A DNA stretch of 64,000 nt, from contig NZ_VFOL01000001.1 in NCBI RefSeq assembly GCF_006716065.1, positions 1,798,001 to 1,862,000 on the forward strand, written 5' to 3'. The position numbers were made by a program, and so were the translations under genes. Below the pieces are notes generated by a model. That model saw nothing but the letters and a program-made list of their open reading frames with translations, did no database searches and was not told the origin of the DNA. Source of the DNA: Salinispora arenicola. Lineage in GTDB: Bacteria > Actinomycetota > Actinomycetes > Mycobacteriales > Micromonosporaceae. How positions within the stretch are numbered: position 1 is the first letter of the stretch; every line of letters begins with the position of its first letter. This document shows positions 26,924-35,866 of the stretch, piece by piece.

Positions 26924-28090
26924 TCACTCCACGCTTCGCAGCGGTGCACCCTGCTCCCGCATGAACCGTACCGGGTCGATCGCGCCGTCGCTGCTTCGGT
27001 CACCGTCGGTGTGCACCTCGAAGTGCAGGTGCGGTCCGGACGAATTGCCGCTGCTGCCGATCACACCGATGATCTCACCGGCCCGCACCGTCTGGCCCAC
27101 GCTGACCTGAGGTTTGTGCGCCAGATGGCAGTAGCGGGTGATGATCTTCCCGGCGTGGAGAATATCGACGAACCATCCGCAGCCACCCTTGCCCGGCCAA
27201 CCGTCCACATCGCAGCTCAGCTGCCCGGCCCGATCGGGGTCGCAACGGGCGACCAGGACTCGCCCGCTGGACGCGGCGCGGATATCGATACCCTTTCGCG
27301 CGGCGATGTCCACCCCGTGGTGTGCCGGCCGCTTCTCGGTGCGGAATCCGGAGCCGACGTCACCGGGGATCGGGGCGGTCCAGCCGGAGGCGGCGATCAG
27401 GCCATCCTCCGCCGCGTCGCAGACGTGCCCGTCGGTGAGGGGCACGGTGCGGGCGGCGCCGCCGGCCAGCGCGTTGACGATCGTTGACGCCAGCGCCTCG
27501 TGCTTGGCGTACGCGTCCGGAAAGGCGCTGATCTGTACGGCCTGCGCGGCTCGGGTCAGCGGTAGCTGCTCCCAGTTGAGCACCCCACGTAACTTCTCGT
27601 AGAACTTGCGGGCCGCGTACTCCGGGGTCATCCGCTGCTCGACCGTGCCCCAGCTCGCCCGCTGCTGGAACAGTCCCACCGAGTCGTGGTCCGAGCCGAC
27701 GCCTTCATTCGGAAGCTGCTCCGACCCGGCCACGGTGGGGTTGGCGAGGTTGCGTAGACGGGACTCCTGCATGGCGGTCGCCACGGCGATCACCCAGCCG
27801 CGGGGTGGTATCTGCAGCTCCTGCCCGACCTTGATGATCCGTGCGGCGTTGCGGAGCTGGACCTCACCGTACTCCGACATCCGGGGCATCTCCCCGGTGA
27901 TCTCGACGCGGAAGTCGCCGGTGCAGTTCTGGTTGGCAAGGCGTAGCCGGTCGTCGCCGCCTCCGAGTTCGGTGAGGAAGAAGGCTCCCGCACCGCCGGC
28001 GCAGCAGAGCAGGGCCAACGCCGCGGTGAGTACGCCAGCGATCGCACCCGCACGCAGTCGACGGCGCTTCGGCTCAGCTTCTCCGCTCAT
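26924..28090 (-). CDS. VirB1-like transglycosylase + M23 endopeptidase
   Basis: This bifunctional cell-wall hydrolase of 388 residues has one N-terminal membrane helix (residues 14-40). A lysozyme-like domain follows: GWVIAVATAMQESRLRNL with catalytic-type Glu, and DSVGLFQQRASWG. A C-terminal LytM/M23 domain has zinc ligands in HHGVDI and HLHFEVH. Transglycosylase plus endopeptidase proteins of this design open peptidoglycan for conjugation machines in monoderm bacteria (VirB1/CwlT type). The ATG overlaps the stop of the VirB8-like gene (ATGA), so they are translated as one operon. Confidence 0.88.
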   Translation of the reverse strand: MSGEAEPKRRRLRAGAIAGVLTAALALLCCAGGAGAFFLTELGGGDDRLRLANQNCTGDFRVEITGEMPRMSEYGEVQLRNAARIIKVGQELQIPPRGWVIAVATAMQESRLRNLANPTVAGSEQLPNEGVGSDHDSVGLFQQRASWGTVEQRMTPEYAARKFYEKLRGVLNWEQLPLTRAAQAVQISAFPDAYAKHEALASTIVNALAGGAARTVPLTDGHVCDAAEDGLIAASGWTAPIPGDVGSGFRTEKRPAHHGVDIAARKGIDIRAASSGRVLVARCDPDRAGQLSCDVDGWPGKGGCGWFVDILHAGKIITRYCHLAHKPQVSVGQTVRAGEIIGVIGSSGNSSGPHLHFEVHTDGDRSSDGAIDPVRFMREQGAPLRSVE

Positions 28091-28641
28091 TCCCGCTCCC
28101 AGTCCACCGCATCCACCAGCCATCGGCCGTCCGGTGCCACCAGCTCCAGCCGAAGCCGTCCAGTGTCGAACGGCACCCGCGCCTCGACGACCGTCTCCGA
28201 ACGGGCCGTGACCACCGCAGCGCCCACCACCTGGCCAGGTGGAACGCCAACCGGATCCACACCCGTGAGTTGCTCGGCCAACGCCGGGGTGGCCAGGGGC
28301 CGCAGCCCGGCGAGCCACCGCTGGGCGGTCATCCCCGGTTGGCCCCGCCAGGCGACGACGAACCGTTCAGTGATCTGCTCCGGCGTCGGTTCAACCGGCC
28401 GGGTGACCGGCGTGGCGGCCCCGGTGGCGATCAGCCCGTCGTCCCCGGCCGTCGGGTCCACCGTGGTGATCGGCTGCTCCGGGCGGTTACTGAGGCCGCT
28501 GTCCAGTTGCACCGGCCCGGTGACCAGCCGCGTGGTGCCGATGACACCGAACACCACGACGGCGAGCACCAGCGCGATCCCCAGGCGGGACCGAAGTACC
28601 CGGGTGAAGAGATGTTCGACCGCCCGACGCACCACGATCAC
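28087..28641 (-). CDS. VirB8/TcpC-like bitopic membrane protein
   Basis: This 184-residue bitopic protein has a short cytoplasmic head, one helix (IALVLAVVVFGVIGTTRLV, about 20-40), a low-complexity linker and an extracytoplasmic domain of about 100 residues starting PTPEQITERFVVAWRG. Size, topology and position between the VirB6-like and VirB1-like genes fit the NTF2-fold VirB8/TcpC assembly proteins. Sequence identity to that family is not evident by eye, so the assignment is structural inference. Start and stop codons overlap both neighbours (GTGA upstream, ATGA downstream). Confidence 0.72.
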   Translation of the reverse strand: MIVVRRAVEHLFTRVLRSRLGIALVLAVVVFGVIGTTRLVTGPVQLDSGLSNRPEQPITTVDPTAGDDGLIATGAATPVTRPVEPTPEQITERFVVAWRGQPGMTAQRWLAGLRPLATPALAEQLTGVDPVGVPPGQVVGAAVVTARSETVVEARVPFDTGRLRLELVAPDGRWLVDAVDWERE

Positions 28642-30572
28642 CGGGCCTCGGAGCGAATTCGGGGAGTGCTGCGTTCGGGCGCGGGCTTCGCCGTGCCCGG
28701 TCGGTAGATGACGAAGGAGGAGCTTTCCTGCGGGCCATCCGGTTCGGTCCAGGTGGCCGGCTGCCGCCGTTGCCGTGGGGCGGGGGTGCGGCCCTCGGTG
28801 GTCCGCTCCCCGGACGTCGGCGCCACGTCCCCCGTCCGCCCGCGGCCGTCCGGCCGGTCACCGCGATCGGACGAGGGCACTGGGTCCTCGTGTCGGGCCT
28901 CCGGGCGTAGCCTGCTCTGCTCCGCGACCACCGGCCTGCGACGGCCCGACGTCGGCTCGCCGGTGCCGCGGGGTTCAGCGGCGTCGAGGCGAGCCGCGGC
29001 GCGCATGTCGCGGAAGAACCGGCGGTGCCAGGAGCCGGGGGAGCTACCCGCGTCGCTGCCGCCCTTACCGCCGAGCTGGGTGATCCGCCGGTAGGGGCGC
29101 AGCAGCAGCCAGCCGACCAGCCCGCAGAGCCAGACCAGGACCACCTGGAGCCAGCCGGGCAGGGTTGGCGTGCTCATGATGAGGTCCACGGCGAACAGGT
29201 AGATCGCGGCACCGGTGCCGAAGATGGCGATGTTGAAGACGGCCGCGACCACGGCGTTGCCCAGCCGACGCAGGCCGGTGCTGGCTGGGCGCAGCAGGCC
29301 GATGGTGCCGAGGATGGGTGCGACGATCACCGCCCATCGGAAGATCAGGAAGCCCAACAGCACCAGCACCGACGCGGTGAGGTCGAACATCGCGAAGAGC
29401 AGCGCGGCGAGCACCGCGATGAACCCGGCGCCGACCCGGTCCATGTCCCGGACCCCTTGGAGGTACTCGTACGCCTCCGGATCCTCCTGCGCGATCTGCT
29501 GGGCGACCCGCGCCCACTGCTGCTTCTTGGCCCGGATGGTGCCTTCCCGAGTGGCTGGGTTGGAGCGGAGCTTTTCCGCCTCCCCCCAGGAGAAGGACTT
29601 GGCGTCGTACAAGGCCCGGCCGTACTTCTTCGCGGTCTCGCTGTCGGCGGAACCCAGCACTCCCCGCAGCCAGTTGCGGTACAGCATGGTCTCGGTGGCC
29701 GTGTCGCTCGCCCGTACTGCCGGGGGCCGGTTGTCGACGCAGGCCTCCGGGTTCGGATCGTCGCACAGACTAGGCGGCGTGTCCTTGGACGTCGGCCCGA
29801 CGGCGTCGTGGACGACGCCCAGCGTGGTGATGAGGGTGCCGTCGGCGACGTTGGCGGACTTGACCGGCCACGCGGCCAACGCGGTCACCGCCACCATCAC
29901 GAGCAGGGCCCAGCCCGCGGTCGTCATGGCGTTGCTCATGTCTGACTGGCGGGAGCGCCAGAGCAGGTACAGCCCGACCACGCAGAGCGTGACGATCCCG
30001 AAGACACTGAACACCTTCTGGTAGACCGCCTTGGTGGCCTGGTCCACCAGCGGATCGGCCCAGCCCCACATCGACCGCGGATCCCAGGCCCGCTCCCGGA
30101 GAGCGTTCGAGGCGCCGACGATCGCGGTGGCGATCATGAACTCGCCATTGGCGAGCGTGTTGGTGAACTTGTAGTCGGGGTGCAGCACCGCGGTGGCGCA
30201 GCCGGTGTCGATGTCGTACGTGCTGTAGCTGTACCCCGCGTAACCGTAGTCGCTGTAGAACCCCTTTGGTCCGGGCTCCTTTGCAGAATCCGGGCGGGTT
30301 GCGAACCAACCCGCGAGGCCGGAGTCCGGTGCCGTCGGAGTCGGGGCGTTACGGCAGGTGACCTCGTCCTCGGCGACCTCCGTGAGCCGGGACACGCAGG
30401 AGCGGAAGTCGGCCTGCCACTCCTCGGTGGTGCAGGGGCCGGAGGGGGCTAGCGCGGTCACTCCGGTGGCCGGTGCCGCCGCCGCGCCGACCCCCGGCCA
30501 GCCGATCGAGGCCCCGGCGAGGACCCCGAGGGCCAGCAGAAGCGCCACCGTCCGCGTCCGGGCCCCGGCCAT
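28638..30572 (-). CDS. VirB6/TrbL-like polytopic membrane protein
   Basis: This membrane protein of 644 residues has a cleavable-looking signal sequence (VALLLALGVLAGASIGWPGV). A large extracytoplasmic domain with several Cys residues follows, then helices near VFGIVTLCVVGLYLLW and WALLVMVAVTALAAW. A tight cluster of C-terminal helices includes FIAVLAALLFAMFDLTASVL and FRWAVIVAPILGTIGLL. A disordered charged cytoplasmic tail completes it. This is the architecture of TrbL/VirB6-type channel proteins in actinobacterial type IV systems. ATG 30572 lies 1 bp after the virB4-like stop. Confidence 0.82.
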   Translation of the reverse strand: MAGARTRTVALLLALGVLAGASIGWPGVGAAAAPATGVTALAPSGPCTTEEWQADFRSCVSRLTEVAEDEVTCRNAPTPTAPDSGLAGWFATRPDSAKEPGPKGFYSDYGYAGYSYSTYDIDTGCATAVLHPDYKFTNTLANGEFMIATAIVGASNALRERAWDPRSMWGWADPLVDQATKAVYQKVFSVFGIVTLCVVGLYLLWRSRQSDMSNAMTTAGWALLVMVAVTALAAWPVKSANVADGTLITTLGVVHDAVGPTSKDTPPSLCDDPNPEACVDNRPPAVRASDTATETMLYRNWLRGVLGSADSETAKKYGRALYDAKSFSWGEAEKLRSNPATREGTIRAKKQQWARVAQQIAQEDPEAYEYLQGVRDMDRVGAGFIAVLAALLFAMFDLTASVLVLLGFLIFRWAVIVAPILGTIGLLRPASTGLRRLGNAVVAAVFNIAIFGTGAAIYLFAVDLIMSTPTLPGWLQVVLVWLCGLVGWLLLRPYRRITQLGGKGGSDAGSSPGSWHRRFFRDMRAAARLDAAEPRGTGEPTSGRRRPVVAEQSRLRPEARHEDPVPSSDRGDRPDGRGRTGDVAPTSGERTTEGRTPAPRQRRQPATWTEPDGPQESSSFVIYRPGTAKPAPERSTPRIRSEAR

Positions 30573-30573
30573 G

Positions 30574-33500
30574 TCACGCCTCCAGATCAGGTACGACGGG
30601 CAGCACCCCGGCTGCGGCAGCGATCGCCGCCGGCGTGGTGTCGAGGTGATCGAGCAGCCCGTCGACATACGAGACGTCGACCCGGACCTTCTGCACCCGT
30701 CCGTCGACGTCGCGCATCACGAACTCGCGGTAGCCGAGGCGGGCGGCCGAGGTGCTGTCGGCGGCGGAGAGGGAGGCGAGGGTAGCCTCGTACCCGTCGT
30801 CGACCGGGACGCGCAGCAGGCGCAGTGCCTCGGAGGCGATCTCCGCGTCCTCGGCGATTCGCCCGACGAAGACGGTGGAGACCAGGTTCTGCACGTCGAG
30901 GCCGAGGATGTCCCTTGGGTTCTGCGAGGCGACCAGTGCGGCCAGGTTCCACTTGCGGGAGTCCCGGGCCAGCCGGACCAGGAACGACCTCCCGGAACGC
31001 CAGCCCTCCATGAAGTGCGCCTCGTCCAGCCCGACCAGCTTGCGGGACGACATCGACCCGCCGTAGCAGCGGCGCACTGCGAGCCGGTGGGCGGTGTGCA
31101 GCATGGGTAGGGCCAGGGCCTCCTCAGCCGACCAGTACTCGCGTTCGATCTTGAGGTCGGGCAGGCGGAGCCCGGCCATCGTGATCACGGTGAGGGTGGC
31201 GTCCGGCCCGAGCAGGCCTTCCGGGGGGCGACCGAAGAAGAGCATGGCCAGTGGCATCTCGGCGGTGTCCAGCAGGAGGTTGGCCAGTTCCCGGCCCGCG
31301 TCGTCGTCGAGCTTGCCGAGGGTGGTGACCACGTCGTCCAGGGTGGCCGTCTCCTCCGCGGGCACCTGGCGTACGGCGTGCCGGAACAGCGTGGCCGTGG
31401 ACGCCTCCCGCGCCACCTGCGGCGGCACCAGCATCATGCAGATGTCCTGGACCAACATCCGGCGCTCGGCTCGGGCGTTGGAGGTGGCGATCTCGAACTC
31501 CCGGTCGCCGGCCTCGCCGGTGCTGAACTCGCTGCGGAGCGGGGTGGGGATCAGCGAGTACGGGGCGAGGGTGCCGGGTTCGGAGCCGGTCAGGTTCAGC
31601 ACCCGCGCGTACGGGGCAAGCTCTGGCATCGCGCAGAGTCGGGCGAGGGGGCCGGACGGGTCGAGCAGCGTTACCTGCACCCCCCGGCGGGCGGCGAGGT
31701 AACCGAGGGCACCGAGCAGGGTGGACTTACCCCCGCCGGGCTCCGCCACGAAGACCGCGAGACCCGAGCGTTCCCGCACCTCCATCGGGAAGTGAAGGTC
31801 GAGGAAGACCGGGCGGCGACAGGTGCCGGCGGTTCGTCCGATCAGGTCACCCCGACGGTCGCCCACGGTCGAGGCGGCCTGTGGCAGCGCGGCGGCGAAG
31901 AGGTTGACCGGCATCCGGCGGACGTAGCCGGTGTTGGCGATCGGCTCACCGGGGATGAACTCGCGGGCCAGCCAGTCCTGGTTCTTCGGGTGCTGCAGCG
32001 AGATGCGCAGCTCCCGGGAGTAGAGCTGGATCAGCCGGCGGGCGCGTTCCAGGCACTCCTCCCGGGTCCGGCCGCCCACCGCGAGTCGATGCCAGCCGTG
32101 GGCGCGGGCGGATTCGACCGGCAGTCCGGTGGTCATCTCGTCGCCGATCACCAGTGCCCGCTCCGCGAGGCGTTCCAACTCGGGTGGGGCGTCGATCCCG
32201 TGCTCGGCGTAGTCGAGCTGTTGGGATCGGATCATCCGTAGCCGGTGCTCCAGGTTGCGGAAGGAATCGCCGGAGCCGAGGATGTCGACCCGGCTCGACA
32301 ACTCCATCGGCCAGGGCAGCCGCTCGTGGAAGTGCAGCCAGGGCTCGTGTCGTTCGGGGATCTCCAGTGGCTCCATCCGGCCCACGGCGAGCACGGCGAC
32401 ATGCCCTTCCTCGCCGGTCATCCGGTTGACCAGCTTGACCGTGGATCCATACGGGGTGCGGTAGCGTTCCACCTGTTCGGTCAGGGCGAGCAGGTCACCA
32501 CGTTCCCAGTGCCCGTCGGTGACCGGGGAGAGTCGGCCGGGTGGGGCCATGCAGAGCGCCACCGAACGGTAGAGAAGCCACTCCAGTTCCGGCGTCGTTA
32601 CCCGGCGCCCGCGCATGCCGAAGGCACCCAGCACCTCGTCGAACTGCTCGACGGTGCGGCCGAGTTTCCGCCGTTCGCCTTCGGCGACGCCGCGACCGAA
32701 GGTGCGTAGCATCCGTTCCACCAGCGAGTCACCCAACGAACGGCGGGCGAAGGTCACCCCCAGGTAGGTCTGCCCCTCGGCGTGATTGACCGCCAGCAGG
32801 TGCCGCTGCGCGGCGACCAGGTGATCTGCCCAACCCGGCGTGTCCGGGACGTCGGGTAGCGGCGCCCGGGTGTGGGCGTCGATGGTGCGGGCCCACTCGT
32901 CGGCCGGGAAGGGGCGGGTGGTGCGCCGCAGGTGCAGGCGGAATCCGGCGAGCCCGGCGTACTGCTCGGAGATGGCCGCGAGTAGTGCCTCCCGCTCGGC
33001 GTCGGGTCGGAAGGCCCAGCGCACCTCGGGTAGCCAGTACCAGGCGGTCACGGTGTTGGGGGTGAAGGTTAGGTGGCCGGCGATTTCGGTGATGGCCAGT
33101 TCCACCGAAGGATCCCGGTCACCAAACCTGATCTTGGGAGGCTTCACTCGTGCCGGTCTCGTGGCGCGGTCCCGGCTGCCGGCGGAGCGTCGACCGGAAG
33201 GGGGCAGGTCTCGGGTGCCCGGCTCGGGTCGCCCGCCGGTGTGGTGGCGCGGCTCGGTGTCGGCCGGGGGTGGGGCCGGTGCCTCGGCTTCGGGGCGGCC
33301 AGCCCTGTTCCCGGCCTGGTGCGGTACCCGGGTGGGCTGTCCGACTGTCCCGTTCGCCTGCTCATCAGCGGTGGTACGGGTCCGGGGTGGTGGGCCGGTC
33401 CGCGGGGTCTCGCGTGTCTGTAGGGGGACGGCGGTGCGCTCGCCCACCCATCCGGACCGGGATCGGGCCGGGTCGACCACCGGCTGTTCACCGGTCAACC

Positions 33501-33912
33501 AGCGGCCACCCGACGGGGGCGGTTCGGCGGGGGACCGGTCCACCTCGGTCGCCGTGGCCGGCTGGTGTCCGGCGCCGGGCTGCTGCGGGATGGTCGGTTG
33601 CTGCTCGTGCGCTGGTGGCCGGGTCGGTGTGGGGCGTGCTGGGCGGGTCGCGCCGAACAGATCGAGGAAGGGGGAGTCGATGTCGGCGCCGGTGCCGGTG
33701 CCGGGTGTCGGCTCTGCGGGTGCTCGCTGTTGCAGTGGGCGGGGGGCCTGGAAGACGCCGACGCCGCCGTGGCCCGGGGAGGTGGCCAGGGCCGGATCGA
33801 GCAGGGACTCGTCGAGGCCCGTGGAGTTGGTGTAGCTGCCAGGCTGCGTTCCGTTGCCTTCCGGTGCGGCCGGCTGCCCGGCCGGGGTTCCCGGCGGGTG
33901 GGGGAGGCTCAT
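30574..33912 (-). CDS. VirB4-family ATPase
   Basis: This is the energising ATPase of type IV secretion-like systems, 1112 residues. The first 270 or so residues are Pro/Arg-rich and disordered. The conserved region has Walker A AEPGGGKSTLLG near residue 725, and downstream KLVGLDEAHFMEGWRSG (Walker B) and ASQNPRDI, both typical of VirB4/TraC. All catalytic positions that can be checked are intact, in contrast to the FtsK-like protein of the same block. It lies 34 bp after the VirB3-like gene. It has no transmembrane helix of its own and would bind the VirB3/VirB6-like proteins at the membrane. Confidence 0.92.
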   Translation of the reverse strand: MSLPHPPGTPAGQPAAPEGNGTQPGSYTNSTGLDESLLDPALATSPGHGGVGVFQAPRPLQQRAPAEPTPGTGTGADIDSPFLDLFGATRPARPTPTRPPAHEQQPTIPQQPGAGHQPATATEVDRSPAEPPPSGGRWLTGEQPVVDPARSRSGWVGERTAVPLQTRETPRTGPPPRTRTTADEQANGTVGQPTRVPHQAGNRAGRPEAEAPAPPPADTEPRHHTGGRPEPGTRDLPPSGRRSAGSRDRATRPARVKPPKIRFGDRDPSVELAITEIAGHLTFTPNTVTAWYWLPEVRWAFRPDAEREALLAAISEQYAGLAGFRLHLRRTTRPFPADEWARTIDAHTRAPLPDVPDTPGWADHLVAAQRHLLAVNHAEGQTYLGVTFARRSLGDSLVERMLRTFGRGVAEGERRKLGRTVEQFDEVLGAFGMRGRRVTTPELEWLLYRSVALCMAPPGRLSPVTDGHWERGDLLALTEQVERYRTPYGSTVKLVNRMTGEEGHVAVLAVGRMEPLEIPERHEPWLHFHERLPWPMELSSRVDILGSGDSFRNLEHRLRMIRSQQLDYAEHGIDAPPELERLAERALVIGDEMTTGLPVESARAHGWHRLAVGGRTREECLERARRLIQLYSRELRISLQHPKNQDWLAREFIPGEPIANTGYVRRMPVNLFAAALPQAASTVGDRRGDLIGRTAGTCRRPVFLDLHFPMEVRERSGLAVFVAEPGGGKSTLLGALGYLAARRGVQVTLLDPSGPLARLCAMPELAPYARVLNLTGSEPGTLAPYSLIPTPLRSEFSTGEAGDREFEIATSNARAERRMLVQDICMMLVPPQVAREASTATLFRHAVRQVPAEETATLDDVVTTLGKLDDDAGRELANLLLDTAEMPLAMLFFGRPPEGLLGPDATLTVITMAGLRLPDLKIEREYWSAEEALALPMLHTAHRLAVRRCYGGSMSSRKLVGLDEAHFMEGWRSGRSFLVRLARDSRKWNLAALVASQNPRDILGLDVQNLVSTVFVGRIAEDAEIASEALRLLRVPVDDGYEATLASLSAADSTSAARLGYREFVMRDVDGRVQKVRVDVSYVDGLLDHLDTTPAAIAAAAGVLPVVPDLEA

Positions 33913-33946
33913 GCGACCGCCTCACCCGTGTTGTTGCACTGCCCGG

Positions 33947-34309
33947 TCATGCCAGTTCCTCTCGGATCCTGATCCGGCTGCCGACCAGGCGGGGGTCGCG
34001 TTGCTCGGCGGCCGGCTCCCGGGTGCGTCGCCAGTCGGTCAGCGCGGTGCGGATCACCATGCGCGCCGGCCGGTCCGGGTCGACGTACCGGAAGACGAAC
34101 GAGGTGGTCACGATCGCGAGGGCGATCTCCCATGCTGGGAAGAGTTCGACCTGCAGCGTGAACAACCAGTGGACGAACATGTAGAGGGGAACAAGCAGGA
34201 TGAACAGCCCGTACTGGGCGTACGGAAGGTGAACCGGGAGGGTGTAGCCGGGCGGCCCGAGGTAGACCAGGCGGGCCCGGTAGATGTCGTCGTCGGTGCG
34301 CAGCCGCAT
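33947..34309 (-). CDS. VirB3/PrgI-like membrane protein
   Basis: This 120-residue protein has two adjacent helices (YGLFILLVPLYMFVHWLF and AWEIALAIVTTSFVFRYV, residues 33-76) and a basic C-terminal tail with a DPDRPARM segment. Size, topology and its position directly before virB4 match VirB3/PrgI proteins, which dock VirB4 to the membrane. The open frame extends upstream, but ATG 34309 starts the recognisable protein. The pilin gene ends 14 bp further upstream. Confidence 0.78.
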   Translation of the reverse strand: MRLRTDDDIYRARLVYLGPPGYTLPVHLPYAQYGLFILLVPLYMFVHWLFTLQVELFPAWEIALAIVTTSFVFRYVDPDRPARMVIRTALTDWRRTREPAAEQRDPRLVGSRIRIREELA

Positions 34310-34323
34310 GATCGTGCCTGCGC

Positions 34324-34650
34324 CTATTCGAAGATCAGGTCGATCAGGTAGTCGCCGACGAAGAACAGGGTGGCGGCTCCGGCGATGAAGGCCAGGCCGA
34401 CGATCGCGATGGCTGAGCTCGTCAGCACCTTGGAGATCTCGCCCCGACTTGCCCGCCCGATGAAGATGACGCCCAGCACGGCCAACAGGATCGGGGCGAT
34501 CTTGCTGGCGAAGAAGGCGACGACGCCTTCGGTGTCGATGCCGGTGGGTGCTGGCTCGGCGAGCGGTGTCGAGCTCAGGGCGGCGAGAGCGTGGGTGGCG
34601 AGAGCGTGGGCGGCGGACGATGCCGCCTCCGTCAGCTCGATGGCGATCAC
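34324..34650 (-). CDS. VirB2/TrbC-like pilin candidate
   Basis: This 108-residue protein has two hydrophobic helices (FFASKIAPILLAVLGVIFIG and SSAIAIVGLAFIAGAATLFFVG) separated by a short basic loop with RASRGE. This is the topology of VirB2/TrbC-type pilins and related small channel subunits. The start is GTG 34650, because GGGGAGG lies 6-7 nt upstream; longer frames lack this. It is the first gene of the minus-strand run, as virB2 often precedes virB3-virB4. The sequence does not prove pilus formation. Confidence 0.72.
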   Translation of the reverse strand: MIAIELTEAASSAAHALATHALAALSSTPLAEPAPTGIDTEGVVAFFASKIAPILLAVLGVIFIGRASRGEISKVLTSSAIAIVGLAFIAGAATLFFVGDYLIDLIFE

Positions 34651-34990
34651 TGGAAACCTCCCCATTTCGCGGCCGGCGACGCCGCGGCGGTGCAGTGGGC
34701 ATGCCTGGCGGGAACGGTGCTTACGTCGCGGCCAAGCTGCCGCGGTCGTCATCCACCACGATGCATGGTGGGTCCTGGGCGGATTCTCCCGCTTCGGCCC
34801 TCCCTCCAGGCTTCGCCACCTCGATGCTCAGCAACTCCAAAGCGTACGGCCACCCACTGTCTGCGACAAGCCGCGAAGATTGCCCCCGATCCGACTCTGG
34901 TGCCCGCCCGCATACCTGCACCGAAGCGCATGTCAATGCGCCCGGGGCGGGCAGCACGGGAGTGCCAGCGAGGACCGGTACGGTCTCCTT
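34651..34990. promoter_or_regulatory. 340-bp divergent region: secretion-like block / folP
   Basis: This region separates the first gene of the minus-strand block from folP. On the plus strand TACGGT (34979-34984) ends 6 nt before the GTG of folP, a leaderless -10 candidate. On the minus strand only the GGGGAGG ribosome-binding site of the pilin gene is clear. The rest shows no gene, RNA or repeat that I can support. Confidence 0.4.
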
Positions 34991-35866
34991 GTGACCGATC
35001 TGGTGCAGGCCGCGTCCCCGGTGGTGATGGGCATCCTGAACGTCACGCCGGACTCCTTCTCCGACGGCGGACGCTACGCCGATCTCGATGCGGCCATCGC
35101 ACACGGGGTGCGGCTGCGTGACGACGGCGCCCACCTGGTGGACGTGGGCGGCGAGTCGACCCGTCCCGGGGCCGACCGGGTGGACGCCGAAACCGAGGCC
35201 ACCCGGGTGCTGCCGGTGGTGCGCGAGCTGACGGCCGCCGGGGTGCCGGTCAGCATCGACACCACCCGGGCCCGGGTGGCCGAGCTGGCGCTCGCCGCCG
35301 GGGCGGCCGTGGTCAACGACGTCTCTGGCGGGCTCGCCGACCCGGACATGGCCGGAGTCGTCCGGGACGCCGGCTGTCCCTGGGTGCTCATGCACTGGCG
35401 TGGGCACTCCCGCACGATGCGCGAGCTGGCCCGCTACGGCGACGTCGTCACCGACGTCCGGACCGAGCTGGCGCAGCGGGTCGAGGCGGCACTCGCAGCT
35501 GGTGTGGCGGCCGATCGCATCGTCATCGACCCGGGGCTCGGCTTCGCGAAGACCGCCGCGCACAACTGGGAGCTGAGCGCCCGGCTGCCGGAGCTGCTGA
35601 CGCTCGGCTACCCGCTGCTCTTCGCGGCCAGCCGTAAGTCTCACCTGGGCGCGTTGCTCGCCGCACCGGACGGCGTGCCGCGGCCTGTCGAGGGCCGGGA
35701 GATCGCCACGGTGGCCACCAGCGTGCTCGCGGTCGCGGCGGGTGCCTGGGGCGTGCGGGTACACGACGTCCGAGCCACCACGGATGCGCTGGCTGTCTGG
35801 CGGGCCACCGGGTCACCCCGGCTGGCCACCACCGCCGGCACCCTGGCCAAGGGAGGGAAGCGGTGA
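34991..35866 (+). CDS. folP: Dihydropteroate synthase
   Basis: FolP condenses p-aminobenzoate with hydroxymethyl-dihydropterin pyrophosphate and is the sulfonamide target. Of its 291 residues, signature segments are MGILNVTPDSFSDGG, VDVGGESTRPGA, VVNDVSGG, DPGLGFAK and the pterin/phosphate-binding SRKSHLG. GTG 34991 starts just before the first conserved strand and follows a TACGGT box. The longer open frame reaches back through the intergenic region and is not used. The stop overlaps folB as GTGA. Confidence 0.96.
   Translation: MTDLVQAASPVVMGILNVTPDSFSDGGRYADLDAAIAHGVRLRDDGAHLVDVGGESTRPGADRVDAETEATRVLPVVRELTAAGVPVSIDTTRARVAELALAAGAAVVNDVSGGLADPDMAGVVRDAGCPWVLMHWRGHSRTMRELARYGDVVTDVRTELAQRVEAALAAGVAADRIVIDPGLGFAKTAAHNWELSARLPELLTLGYPLLFAASRKSHLGALLAAPDGVPRPVEGREIATVATSVLAVAAGAWGVRVHDVRATTDALAVWRATGSPRLATTAGTLAKGGKR

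Noticed and set aside
22152..34650. Integrative conjugative element
   Set aside because: No relaxase, integrase, attachment repeats or tRNA target was seen, and both flanks are conserved housekeeping genes.
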